Assembly (NCBI RefSeq): GCF_947500795.1
Contig: NZ_CANMTE010000001.1
Coordinates: 1-64,000, forward strand
Length of the DNA: 64,000 bases
DNA from: an uncultured Gelidibacter sp.
GTDB taxonomy: Bacteria > Bacteroidota > Bacteroidia > Flavobacteriales > Flavobacteriaceae
Direction of reading: 5' to 3'
In this document: piece by piece, positions 24,987 through 33,952 of the stretch
Position numbering within the stretch: the stretch's first letter is position 1
Layout: every line of letters starts with the position of its first letter
The notes under the pieces: generated by a model
Databases searched by the model: none
What the model saw: the letters and a program-made list of their open reading frames with translations, nothing else
What the model was told of the DNA's origin: nothing
Made by a program: the position numbers and the translations under genes

Positions 24987-25873
24987 TTTTGAATGTCTTT
25001 AGAGCACATATACCCCAATTTGTAAAATTGCAAACGCGTAATGGAAGGGCTTGAACTTAGGAGGTTAGTGGTTAATTGCGGCTTTAGTCGATTGAAAAGA
25101 AAGGCTATTACATAATTCAATTTGAAGCTTTTCAATAATTTAAAGGTTTTCAGAAGGTCGTTGTCGCTTTTTGTGATTTGCTTGTTTTTAAACAGTGTTA
25201 ATAATGTGTCAACTGCGTGTTCCGTCTTTTTCAAATAGACTGCATTTGTATCAATTCCTAAATGATAGACTTCATTGTTAATGTGTTTGATTTTATAACC
25301 CTGTTCCTTCAGCAAGGCTCCGAAATAATTATCGTACCCATAATTTTGGCCTTTTATTTGAGAATTTAAGGCTACGAACACTTCTTTTTTTATCAGGAAA
25401 TTTCCTGAGATGACAATTTTATACGGTTTTTGATTTCTTATGGCTGCATCAACCTGTTCTTTCGCTGTTCCGTGAGTCCATCTTAAAGTATAATCGCGTT
25501 GTGGTGATTTCTCTTCATAGGCGAATCCACCGTAAATTGCATCCTGATTTCCATTGATGACCTCTATATAGCTTTGTATGAAATCAGAATTTTTAGGGAT
25601 GACGTCAGCATCTAAAAACAATAACCAATCATAATTGGCCTTTTCACTTAGAAGTTGTCGGGTTTGAATTCTGCCGCGATTGACAGTGGACTTTTCAAAA
25701 GAAGTAAAGGGTAAGGTCTCAATTTGTGAATTTTCTGCAGTAAATTGACTGTCAGAACAATCGTCCCAGGCAATAATCTCAAACGGCAACTTTGCAGCAC
25801 TCAATTGCTGGTGAAGTGTATTCACAAGCGATACAATGGCGCAGTTGTATACTGGGATTAAAACTGAAATCAT
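24983..25873 (-). CDS. Glycosyltransferase family 2
   Basis: This 296-residue GT-A protein starts MISVLIPVYNCAIVSLVNTL. FEIIAWDDCSDSQF replaces the usual NDGS, and YDWLLFLDADVIP holds the D-x-D. A central IYGGFAYEEKSP and GYDNYFGALLKEQGYKIKHI complete the acceptor site. It is the first gene of the minus-strand pair and marks the right edge of the polysaccharide cluster. Confidence 0.88.
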   Translation of the reverse strand: MISVLIPVYNCAIVSLVNTLHQQLSAAKLPFEIIAWDDCSDSQFTAENSQIETLPFTSFEKSTVNRGRIQTRQLLSEKANYDWLLFLDADVIPKNSDFIQSYIEVINGNQDAIYGGFAYEEKSPQRDYTLRWTHGTAKEQVDAAIRNQKPYKIVISGNFLIKKEVFVALNSQIKGQNYGYDNYFGALLKEQGYKIKHINNEVYHLGIDTNAVYLKKTEHAVDTLLTLFKNKQITKSDNDLLKTFKLLKSFKLNYVIAFLFNRLKPQLTTNLLSSSPSITRLQFYKLGYMCSKDIQK

Positions 25874-26039
25874 TCCTTTAAATTAAATTTAAAAATACAT
25901 TTTTTATAGAGAATGCTTTCGTGAAACTTCGTTTAAAAAATGAATATTAAAAAGGAGCGTGGATTGAAAGTTTCTTATGGGATTGCTTATCTAGTAAAAG
26001 GTTAAATTAAAACGGTACAGTAATTGTATTTTTAAAATT

Positions 26040-27632
26040 ATGAGAACACTTTACGTATTACTTTTCGGGCTTTTTTTTAGTTTCTTCGTGAACGCACAAC
26101 AAGAATTCCATGTGTTTCCTGATGGGAAATCTTCAGGAGATGGTAGTCTTTCAATGCCATGGGATTTACAAACTGCCTTGAGTCAAAAAACGGATGTTGT
26201 TAATGGAGGAGACACAATTTGGTTGCATGAAGGCATTTATACTGGTCGTTTTGTGAGCACCATCAAAAGCACTAAACCGAACCAATATATTACAGTCATG
26301 CCATATAATAATGAAAAAGTGGTTCTGAACGGTAATGTAAAGTCCACAAGTAACGGCGTCCTTCAAGTAAAAGGAGGACAGGTGATTTTTAGGGATTTTG
26401 AAATTACCTGGTTGGGCGAATTTTCAAGAGATGAACGGGATACTGATTTTCAGGCTTGCGAAGGCATCTCGCATACTACTGGTGAAAACTGCAAATTCAT
26501 TAATTTAAAAATTTATAATAATCCGGGATTAGGTTTTGGCTCATGGAAACATACGGCCGGAACTATTATAGAGGATTGTTTTATTTATTTTAATGGGTAT
26601 GTTGCTAAAACTGGCAAAGGCGCAGGTGAGGGCATGTATGTTCAGAATCAGAGTGATCAGACTCGGATAATTCGCAACAATATCATCTATAATAATTACT
26701 ACAAAGGCATCGAAGTGTGGTCCGCTGGGAAACGGAAAGATTTTGAGTTTGTTAAAAATATCACCTTAAAAAATAATGTCATTTTTAATAGTGGTGCGAT
26801 TTCTGGAAATTCTCGCGATAATCTAATAATCGCCACTGATGATCGGAATGGGATTAATATCGCTAAAAATATTAAAGTACTAGATAATGTATTTTACCAT
26901 AATACTGATTTTGTAAACAATGAAATTAACGGTGATGCGGCTTCTTTAACGTTAGGCTTTAGAAGTAGCGCTCCAATAGAAGATGTTTTAGTTCAGAACA
27001 ATGTAATTATTGGTAGGAATAATGCCTTAAGACTGCTTCACGTAAAATCTTTAACCTTTAAAAACAACATTGTGTACTCCGGATATGTCGCTTTAAATAA
27101 AGAGGAAATGACATACACTTCAAATTGGAATTTTGATAACAACCGTTTTTATACCAAAAAGTCAAAGGCATTCCGTATAGATAATAACACATTGTATACA
27201 CTTCAGGAGTGGCAAGCTGGTCAGAAACTGGATAAAAATAGCCAATGGGAACACAATAGTAAATTTGACTTAGAGCCAATTTTGGCTGTTACGCCTAGTG
27301 CTGATCGGAAGAATCGCTTTACGGTAGTGCTTTTTGACAAGCAAGGAAAGAATGTTGCTGTCGATTTTTCAAAGTATAATGTAGATAAGAAGAAAGCTTA
27401 TAAAATATATGATGCAGAAAATAGATCGAAAATTATCGCATCAGGAACTATAAATGCCAATCAGATTATCGAATTCCCAATGGATTTAACGACCTACGAA
27501 AGTCCATTGAATGCTACTGCACAAAAGACTTCATCGAATTTCGGTGTATTTATCGTCGAATTTCAAAATGAAGAATCTAATGAGGCGACAAAACCATTAT
27601 TGGAGCGCTTATTAGATTGGATAGGGATTTAA
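26040..27632 (+). CDS. Secreted right-handed parallel beta-helix protein
   Basis: This 530-residue exported protein has signal MRTLYVLLFGLFFSFFVNAQ. Residues about 25-75 (FHVFPDGKSSGDGSLSMPWD, GGDTIWLHEGIYTG) are the N-terminal cap seen in PL6/PbH1 proteins. Then come repeated turns such as IRNNIIYNNYYKGIEVWS, ITLKNNVIFN and VLVQNNVIIGRNNALRLL. The fold is that of polysaccharide lyases or glycoside hydrolases, but no catalytic Lys/Arg set is obvious, so activity is unproven. It lies beside the polysaccharide cluster and shares its stop-codon region (4 bp) with the convergent ftsE gene. Confidence 0.78.
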   Translation: MRTLYVLLFGLFFSFFVNAQQEFHVFPDGKSSGDGSLSMPWDLQTALSQKTDVVNGGDTIWLHEGIYTGRFVSTIKSTKPNQYITVMPYNNEKVVLNGNVKSTSNGVLQVKGGQVIFRDFEITWLGEFSRDERDTDFQACEGISHTTGENCKFINLKIYNNPGLGFGSWKHTAGTIIEDCFIYFNGYVAKTGKGAGEGMYVQNQSDQTRIIRNNIIYNNYYKGIEVWSAGKRKDFEFVKNITLKNNVIFNSGAISGNSRDNLIIATDDRNGINIAKNIKVLDNVFYHNTDFVNNEINGDAASLTLGFRSSAPIEDVLVQNNVIIGRNNALRLLHVKSLTFKNNIVYSGYVALNKEEMTYTSNWNFDNNRFYTKKSKAFRIDNNTLYTLQEWQAGQKLDKNSQWEHNSKFDLEPILAVTPSADRKNRFTVVLFDKQGKNVAVDFSKYNVDKKKAYKIYDAENRSKIIASGTINANQIIEFPMDLTTYESPLNATAQKTSSNFGVFIVEFQNEESNEATKPLLERLLDWIGI

Positions 27633-28312
27633 CCTTTACGCTGGACCACTTCAAACACCTTGTTTTCGTCACATTTTAAGGTCTTGCTTGGGTAACGTAA
27701 AAGAAGGGCATAATCATGAGTGGCCATCAAAATAGTATTACCGTTTTTGTTGATTTCACGTAACACTTCCATAACTTCAATACTTGTCTGCGGATCTAAA
27801 TTACCCGTTGGCTCATCGGCCAAAATAAGTTCAGGATCGTTTAAAAGTGCTCTTGCAATTGCAATACGTTGCTGCTCACCACCAGATAATTCGTGCGGAT
27901 ATTTAAAGCCTTTGGTTTTCATCGCCACCTTATCTAATACTTTTTCAATACGATCTTTAATTTCGTTTTTGTCCTTCCAGCCCGTAGCTTTTAAAACAAA
28001 TTCCAAATTACCATTCACCGTTCTGTCTGGTAACAATTTAAAATCTTGAAAAACAACGCCCAATTTGCGTCGTAAAAATGGAATGTCTTTCTCTTTTAAT
28101 GTTCTCAAATCGAAATCTACAATATGGCCTTCACCTTCTGTCAATTGTAAATCGCCATAAAGCGTTTTCATAAAACTACTTTTTCCGCTTCCTGTTTTTC
28201 CAATAAGATATACAAAATCACCCTTTTGCATTTCTACATTCACTTCAGATAACACCATGCTGTCCCCTTGATATATGGAGACATCCTTTAATTCTAAAAC
28301 AGTTTGAGACAT
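27629..28312 (-). CDS. ftsE: Cell-division ABC ATPase FtsE
   Basis: This 227-residue ATPase works with the membrane protein FtsX to activate peptidoglycan hydrolases at the septum. It has Walker A GKTGSGKSS, Q-loop VVFQDFKLLPDRTV, signature LSGGEQQR, Walker B LILADEPTG and the H-loop ATHDYALL. The block HELSGGEQQRIAIARAL and the lack of any substrate partner fit FtsE, which in Bacteroidota is often separated from ftsX. A longer frame from 28369 would add 19 unrelated residues; MSQTVLELKDVSI is the family start. Confidence 0.87.
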   Translation of the reverse strand: MSQTVLELKDVSIYQGDSMVLSEVNVEMQKGDFVYLIGKTGSGKSSFMKTLYGDLQLTEGEGHIVDFDLRTLKEKDIPFLRRKLGVVFQDFKLLPDRTVNGNLEFVLKATGWKDKNEIKDRIEKVLDKVAMKTKGFKYPHELSGGEQQRIAIARALLNDPELILADEPTGNLDPQTSIEVMEVLREINKNGNTILMATHDYALLLRYPSKTLKCDENKVFEVVQRKG

Positions 28313-28532
28313 TTTTGTACGTGAGTTTTTAAGAGTTGTAAATGTATTATTAAAATAATCAAATATCAAATTTTTGCGAGGCGCTTGCGTAAACCCTCAT
28401 ATATGCTGCTGTTAGAATAAATTCATATTTGTAACATACTCATAATGTTGTTCTTAATTAATTTTTGTCAAACGCTTAACATGGAAATTATCGAATTATT
28501 AGTGTAATGAATATTTATTACCATACTTTATT

Positions 28533-28540
28533 TAACTTTG
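28533..28540 (+). promoter_or_regulatory. Promoter -7 element of the RsbQ-like gene
   Basis: TAACTTTG matches TAnnTTTG and lies 12 bp before ATG 28552. It argues against the upstream in-frame ATG at 28507. Confidence 0.55.
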
Positions 28541-28551
28541 GAAAAAAAGTT

Positions 28552-29361
28552 ATGACACAGGATATCGTTTCGCGCAACAACGTGATTATTAAGGGGAAAG
28601 GTGACAAAACGATAGTGTTTGCTCATGGATTTGGTTGTGACCAAAACATGTGGCGCTTTGTTACGCCTGCATTTGAGGATGATTATAAAATTGTTCTTTT
28701 TGATTATGTGGGTTGTGGAAAATCTGATATTTCTGCTTACAATGTTGAGCGTTATTCCAATTTAGAAGGGTATGCGCAAGATGTATTGGATGTATGTAAA
28801 GCGCTTGAAATAGAAGATGCCATATTTGTTGGGCATAGTGTCAGTGCCATGATTGGAGCCCTTGCTGCAATTGAACAACCGCACATTTTTTCGAGCATGA
28901 TTTTCATCGGACCTTCAGCACGATATATTAATGATGTGGATTATTTAGGCGGATTTTCTCAAGAAGATCTCGAAGGTCTGTTAGATGTAATGGATAGTAA
29001 TTACATAGGATGGGCTAACTTTTTAGCGCCTGTAGTGATGAAAAATGACGATAGACCAGAATTGACCAAAGAACTCGAAGAAAGTTTTTGTTCTACGGAT
29101 CCGGTTATTACGCGTAAATTCGCTGAGGTCACATTTTTTTCAGATAATCGAGAGGATATTTCCAATTTACAGCTTCCTTGTTTAGTGCTACAATGTTCTG
29201 ATGATGCCATTGCACCAGATGAAGTAGGTATATATGTGCACCAACAAATTAAAGGAAGTACCTATCAAAAAATGGAGGCAACTGGTCACTGTCCACATAT
29301 GAGTCATCCGCAAGAGACTATTGAACTTATTCAGGAATTCTTAAACCAACAACCTCATTAA
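28552..29361 (+). CDS. rsbQ: RsbQ-like alpha/beta hydrolase
   Basis: This 269-residue protein is the length of RsbQ, the hydrolase that in B. subtilis works with the PAS-phosphatase RsbP in energy-stress sensing. The start MTQDIVSRNNVIIKGKGDKT is followed by the oxyanion-side FAHGFGCDQNMW, nucleophile GHSVSAMIG, acid QCSDDAIAP and His in TGHCPHMSHP, so the catalytic triad is complete. A PAS-type sensor gene follows directly, the classic partner arrangement, but that gene looks broken. The small-molecule substrate of the family is not firmly known to me. Confidence 0.82.
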   Translation: MTQDIVSRNNVIIKGKGDKTIVFAHGFGCDQNMWRFVTPAFEDDYKIVLFDYVGCGKSDISAYNVERYSNLEGYAQDVLDVCKALEIEDAIFVGHSVSAMIGALAAIEQPHIFSSMIFIGPSARYINDVDYLGGFSQEDLEGLLDVMDSNYIGWANFLAPVVMKNDDRPELTKELEESFCSTDPVITRKFAEVTFFSDNREDISNLQLPCLVLQCSDDAIAPDEVGIYVHQQIKGSTYQKMEATGHCPHMSHPQETIELIQEFLNQQPH

Positions 29362-30565
29362 ACACGACGATACCAATCCTAATTCTTGGGAAACCGTTTA
29401 TGACGACATTCCGTGCATTTTGTTTTCACTTTCTGAAAGTGGAAAGATTATCAAAATGAATGCTGAAATGCGTCAAAAACTCGGATTAGAGACCGATGAG
29501 GCGATAGGACGGCCATTGGAAGAATTGCTCACCATTGGCAGTAAAATATTTTATTAGACGCATTTTTATCCACTCATAAAAATGCAAAAATCCGTTCGTG
29601 AAATTTATTTGGTATTTAAGGGTGCCAAGGATGCCCATGTCCCTGTTTTGTTAAATGTTGAGGTTAAGCAAACCGCTACCATGACAGAAATAGTTTGTGG
29701 TGGAATGGAAATAGCCAATCGTAACCGGTTTGAAAAAGAACTATTGGAAGCGAAAAAGATAGCTGAAGAAGCCTTGAATGAAAATGCTGAGCTCATAAAA
29801 GCGAAAAATGCTTTAGTTGCACATCAGAAAATTTTAGAATCCCAATACAGAAAGGTTAATTCATTAAAGGAGCAACAGCAGGAAGTATTTAAACTCATTG
29901 CGCATGACTTGCAGGAGCGTAAATCGATATTTTCGAGCAATTATATATTGACAAAAGGGAAAGCGTTGCCACAAGCGGTAGTGGAACAGTTGCATAGGAT
30001 TATCAGCTTTAATAGTAACATGAGCGATATGTTGTTGACATTACTGCATTTTAAGGAGCTTGACAATATGGAGTTGAATTACACTGAGATATCATTATCG
30101 GAGGTTATAAATGACGCTATTGTCGATTCGCAACTCCAAAATGCTGAACGGCTGGTCATCACTTATCCAGAAAAAGACCTTAGTTTTTTTGCGGATAATC
30201 GGTTACTGATGCGCCTTTTTAAAGAGTTGTTGAAAAACTCCCATAAAGAAAGAAATCCTGACGCTCCCATCTTGAAAATCGATATCTCTGCCATCGAAAC
30301 CGTAAAAAATTCCTTCTTGGAACTTTCCGATCAATATCATTATGATAAATTCATAAAAATCACTTATACCGACAATAGCACAGGTTTTAGGACTAAATTT
30401 TCTGAAATTATTGAAAAATGTGTTCAGTTCAATAAGATTAATATCGGTTTGGCGTATTGCAAGCAAATTGTTGAAAAACATTCGGGAATTATAACTGCAG
30501 ATTCAACAAAATGTAAGGGTGTGCGTTATACAATCATCCTTCCAATGAAACAACCTTCTCATTAA
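29345..30565 (+). pseudogene. PAS-domain sensor kinase-like gene with internal amber stop and no start
   Basis: One frame runs from 29345 to 30565, broken only by TAG at 29555-29557. Before the stop it encodes a PAS core (DDIPCILFSLSESGKIIKMN and later RPLEELLTIGSKIFY). After it, THFYPLIKMQKSVREIYLVF continues the same domain; related proteins have Gln (CAG/CAA) where the stop is. A coiled coil (about 29720-29880), IAHDLQERK resembling a kinase H-box, and a degenerate ATPase (DNSTGF for DNGIGF) follow. No ATG/GTG/TTG start is in frame before the PAS core. ATG 29582 would give a 327-residue protein lacking most of the PAS domain. Confidence 0.72.
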
Positions 30566-30799
30566 TCCCAATTCAAGCATTCCATCTACGCATTAACTTC
30601 ACAAGACAAAAAAATAAGTATAATCTGACTAAGTCCTTATAGCATCAATTGATGAAATTAGTGCATATTATGAAGTAGTGTCGGCTCTTTTATCATCGTG
30701 TATAGTGTTCATAATTAGTACTTAGTATTAAACTCCTCTTTTTAATAACTCCGTGTATAATTAAACGATTTTTCCTTCGTTATAGATTTAAGATTCAAG

Positions 30800-30807
30800 T
30801 ATCTTTG
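30800..30807 (+). promoter_or_regulatory. Promoter -7 element of the large TPR gene
   Basis: TATCTTTG matches TAnnTTTG, 24 bp before ATG 30832. It overlaps a TTG that would otherwise start a longer frame. The rest of 30566-30799 shows no gene. Confidence 0.6.
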
Positions 30808-30831
30808 AGTGTCAAAAAAAAAACGGATTTA

Positions 30832-33800
30832 ATGGCTTATAAAAAAATTACATTCTTAGTAAGTTTCCTAATGATTATAGGATTTTCTTACGCACAGCAA
30901 TCGGCAACTTATACTAATGACCTAGTCGATTTTCAAAAAGCACTAACTCTTTATAATAACAAGCAATATCAGGCAGCGCAAAGCATGTTTGATAAGGTGA
31001 GGGATGAAACAGACAACGAACAGTTGGAGGCAGATTGCACCTACTATTATGCAAATTGTGCAGTACGCCTTAATCAGCTTAATGCCGATGCGCTTATTGA
31101 AGAGTTTGTTGAGAAATATCCAACAAGCATCAAACGCAACAGTGCATTTTTAGATGTGGCAAACTATTATTTTGATAATGGGAGATACGCCTATGCCAGA
31201 AAATGGTATGAAAAGGTTGATGAAGGTAGTATGGCCAGAGCTGAACGTGATCGTTTTTCTTTCAATTACGGCTATAGTTTGTACACGACCAAGGATGAGG
31301 TTAATGCACAAAAATATTTAAGCCGTGTAGTGAACTCTAAGGAATACGGTTCTCAGGCCAAATACTATATAGGATTTATGGCTTATGAAGGTGATGATTA
31401 TGACCGAGCCAATGAGTATTTTGAACAAGTAAGCGATAATGAAAAGTATCAGGAAAAGCTGTCATATTATCAAGCAGATTTAAACTTCAAATTGGGCAAA
31501 TTTGAAAAAGCGATTGAGCTTGCACAAGCCCAAATGAGTAAAAGCAATCCAACTGAAAAATCTGAATTATCTAAAATCATTGGAGAGAGTTACTTCAATA
31601 TGCAAAAATACAAGGAAGCTATTCCTTATTTAACGGCATATAATGGTAAAAAAGGAAAGTGGAGCAACACAGATTACTACCAATTGGGTTACGCGTATTA
31701 CAAACAAAACGATTTTGAAAAGGCAATTTCCGAATTCAATAAAATTATTGGTGGTAATAACAGTGTGGCTCAAAATGCCTATTACCATTTAGGTGAAAGT
31801 TATGTGAATTTAGACAAAAAGCAAGAAGCATTAAATGCTTTTAGAAATGCTTCACAAATGGATTTTGATCTTAAAATTCAGGAAGATGCTTGGTTGAATT
31901 ACGCAAAATTGAGTTATGAAATTGGAAATCCGTACCAATCTGTGCCTCAAGTTTTGACCAGCTACTTACAAAAATATCCACAAGCGGCTAACAAAGCTGA
32001 AATTGAAACCCTTTTGATCGATTCTTATATCACTTCAAAAAACTATGAGGAAGCGCTTCGATTATTGGAAGGAAAAACAAGCTTTGAGAATAAAGTCGCT
32101 TTTCAGAAAGTGGCCTTTTACAGAGGGATTGAAGTTTATAATGAAGGCAACTATAAAGAAGCAAAATCCTTGTTTGAAAAAGCAATCAAGGAACCTCGTG
32201 ATGCAAAATTCACCGCAAGATCTATATTTTGGAAAGCTGAAACCGATTATAATATCGGGAATTATAACGACGCGTTAATTGGTTTTAAGCAATTTATGCA
32301 ACAAAGTGAAGCTGCTGGAACACCAGAAATGACCAACATCGATTATAATTTAGGCTACACTTATTTTAAACAGAAAAATTATTCAAAATCGTCCGAGCAT
32401 TTCAAGAATTTCGTCAACAAACGTCAGGATGATAAATTGCGATTGAATGATGCGTATTTGAGATTGGGAGATGGTTATTTCGTATCGTCCGACTATCAAG
32501 CTGCGATTTCAGCTTACGATAAAGCCATCGCTTTAAAACAGATTGAACCGGATTATGCAGATTTCCAAAAGGCGATGAGTTATGGTTATATCGGTCAGGG
32601 CAGTACTAAAATTCAAGAGTTAAATAATTTCATCAACAGATATAGCAAATCATCATTAAGAGATGACGCGATGTATGAATTGGCTAATTCTTATGTAAAG
32701 GCCAATCAAAATGACAAAGCTATTGCAATGTATGACCGTTTGAATGCAGAGTATAAAAACTCGGTGTTCAATTCAAAATCCATATTACGTCAAGGGCTTA
32801 TTTACTACAATGCAAGTCAGAATGACCTCGCTTTAGCGAAATTTAAACATGTGGCTAGAAATTACCCGAGCAGTGAAGAAGCCATTCAAGCAGTATCTAC
32901 AGCACGTTTAATCTATATTGATTTAGGACGCGTTGATGAGTATGCGGCGTGGGTTAAAACCTTAGATTATATGGAGGTGTCTGATTCTGATTTGGATAAT
33001 ACAACTTACTTGGCTGCTGAAAAGCAATATTTAGAGAACAAAACGGATAACGCTATTAAACAGTTCAATAACTATCTTAATCAGTTTCCAAACGGAATTC
33101 ATGCTTTAAAATCGCATTTCTACTTGGCAGAGTTGTATTCCAAAAAATCATTGCCAGATAACGCGAGACCTCATTATGAGTTTGTCGTGAATAAACCGAA
33201 AAGTGAATTTACCGAGCAGGCTATCGTGAAACTGTCAGAAACGTATTTAAACAGTTCACAATGGAATAAAGCAATTCCTTTATTAAAGCAGTTGGAGGTT
33301 GAAGCAGATTATCCGCAGAATATTATTTACGCACAATCTAATTTGATGAACGCGTATTACCAATTGGAGAAATATAAAGATGCTGAAAATTATGCCGAGA
33401 AAGTATTATCAAATTCAAAATTGGATAATAAGGTGAAGAGTGATGCACAAATTATCATTGCACGTTCAGCAATTAAAACTGGTAATGAATCTAAAGCAAA
33501 ATCAGCATATGCTACAGTTGAAAAAATAGCGACTGGCGCTTTGGCTGCTGAAGCACTTTATTACAACGCTTATTTTAAAAATAAGGAACGTAGTTATGAA
33601 GCTTCCAACGCGACTGCGCAACGATTGGCAAAAGACTTTAGTAGCTATAAATACTTTAGCGCAAAAGGATTGGTGCTAATGGCTAAAAATTTCTATGCCT
33701 TAAAAGATGCGTTCCAAGCCACTTATATTTTAGAAAGTGTCATCTCTAACTTCCCGGAATTCAAGGATGTTGTCCAGGAAGCAAGAACGCAATTAAGCAT

Positions 33801-33852
33801 CATAAAAGCTGAAGAAGCAAAAACAAATTCATCAATAAATACTGATAATTAA
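30832..33852 (+). CDS. Large exported tetratricopeptide-repeat protein
   Basis: This 1006-residue exported protein has signal MAYKKITFLVSFLMIIGFSYAQ. The whole mature part is helical TPR/Sel1-like repeats, for example ALTLYNNKQYQAAQSMFDKV, YYQLGYAYYKQNDFEKAISEF, and near the C-terminus NLMNAYYQLEKYKDAENYAE, more than fifteen in all. Such scaffolds bind partner proteins in the periplasm or at the outer membrane. It sits 100 bp upstream of a TonB-receptor-like barrel gene on the same strand, and the two probably act together. No enzymatic domain is seen. Confidence 0.85.
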   Translation: MAYKKITFLVSFLMIIGFSYAQQSATYTNDLVDFQKALTLYNNKQYQAAQSMFDKVRDETDNEQLEADCTYYYANCAVRLNQLNADALIEEFVEKYPTSIKRNSAFLDVANYYFDNGRYAYARKWYEKVDEGSMARAERDRFSFNYGYSLYTTKDEVNAQKYLSRVVNSKEYGSQAKYYIGFMAYEGDDYDRANEYFEQVSDNEKYQEKLSYYQADLNFKLGKFEKAIELAQAQMSKSNPTEKSELSKIIGESYFNMQKYKEAIPYLTAYNGKKGKWSNTDYYQLGYAYYKQNDFEKAISEFNKIIGGNNSVAQNAYYHLGESYVNLDKKQEALNAFRNASQMDFDLKIQEDAWLNYAKLSYEIGNPYQSVPQVLTSYLQKYPQAANKAEIETLLIDSYITSKNYEEALRLLEGKTSFENKVAFQKVAFYRGIEVYNEGNYKEAKSLFEKAIKEPRDAKFTARSIFWKAETDYNIGNYNDALIGFKQFMQQSEAAGTPEMTNIDYNLGYTYFKQKNYSKSSEHFKNFVNKRQDDKLRLNDAYLRLGDGYFVSSDYQAAISAYDKAIALKQIEPDYADFQKAMSYGYIGQGSTKIQELNNFINRYSKSSLRDDAMYELANSYVKANQNDKAIAMYDRLNAEYKNSVFNSKSILRQGLIYYNASQNDLALAKFKHVARNYPSSEEAIQAVSTARLIYIDLGRVDEYAAWVKTLDYMEVSDSDLDNTTYLAAEKQYLENKTDNAIKQFNNYLNQFPNGIHALKSHFYLAELYSKKSLPDNARPHYEFVVNKPKSEFTEQAIVKLSETYLNSSQWNKAIPLLKQLEVEADYPQNIIYAQSNLMNAYYQLEKYKDAENYAEKVLSNSKLDNKVKSDAQIIIARSAIKTGNESKAKSAYATVEKIATGALAAEALYYNAYFKNKERSYEASNATAQRLAKDFSSYKYFSAKGLVLMAKNFYALKDAFQATYILESVISNFPEFKDVVQEARTQLSIIKAEEAKTNSSINTDN

Positions 33853-33952
33853 TTTCTAGGAAAGCTTATAGTAATCAAATGAGTTATCAATTTATTATGC
33901 CAATAACTCACGGAATTAGAGTCTTTATCTTCGGAATTCAATACTTATAAAA

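Noticed and set aside
29582-30565. A complete 327-residue histidine kinase
   Set aside because: The same frame continues upstream through a PAS core past a single TAG, so this is the tail of a broken gene rather than a full one.
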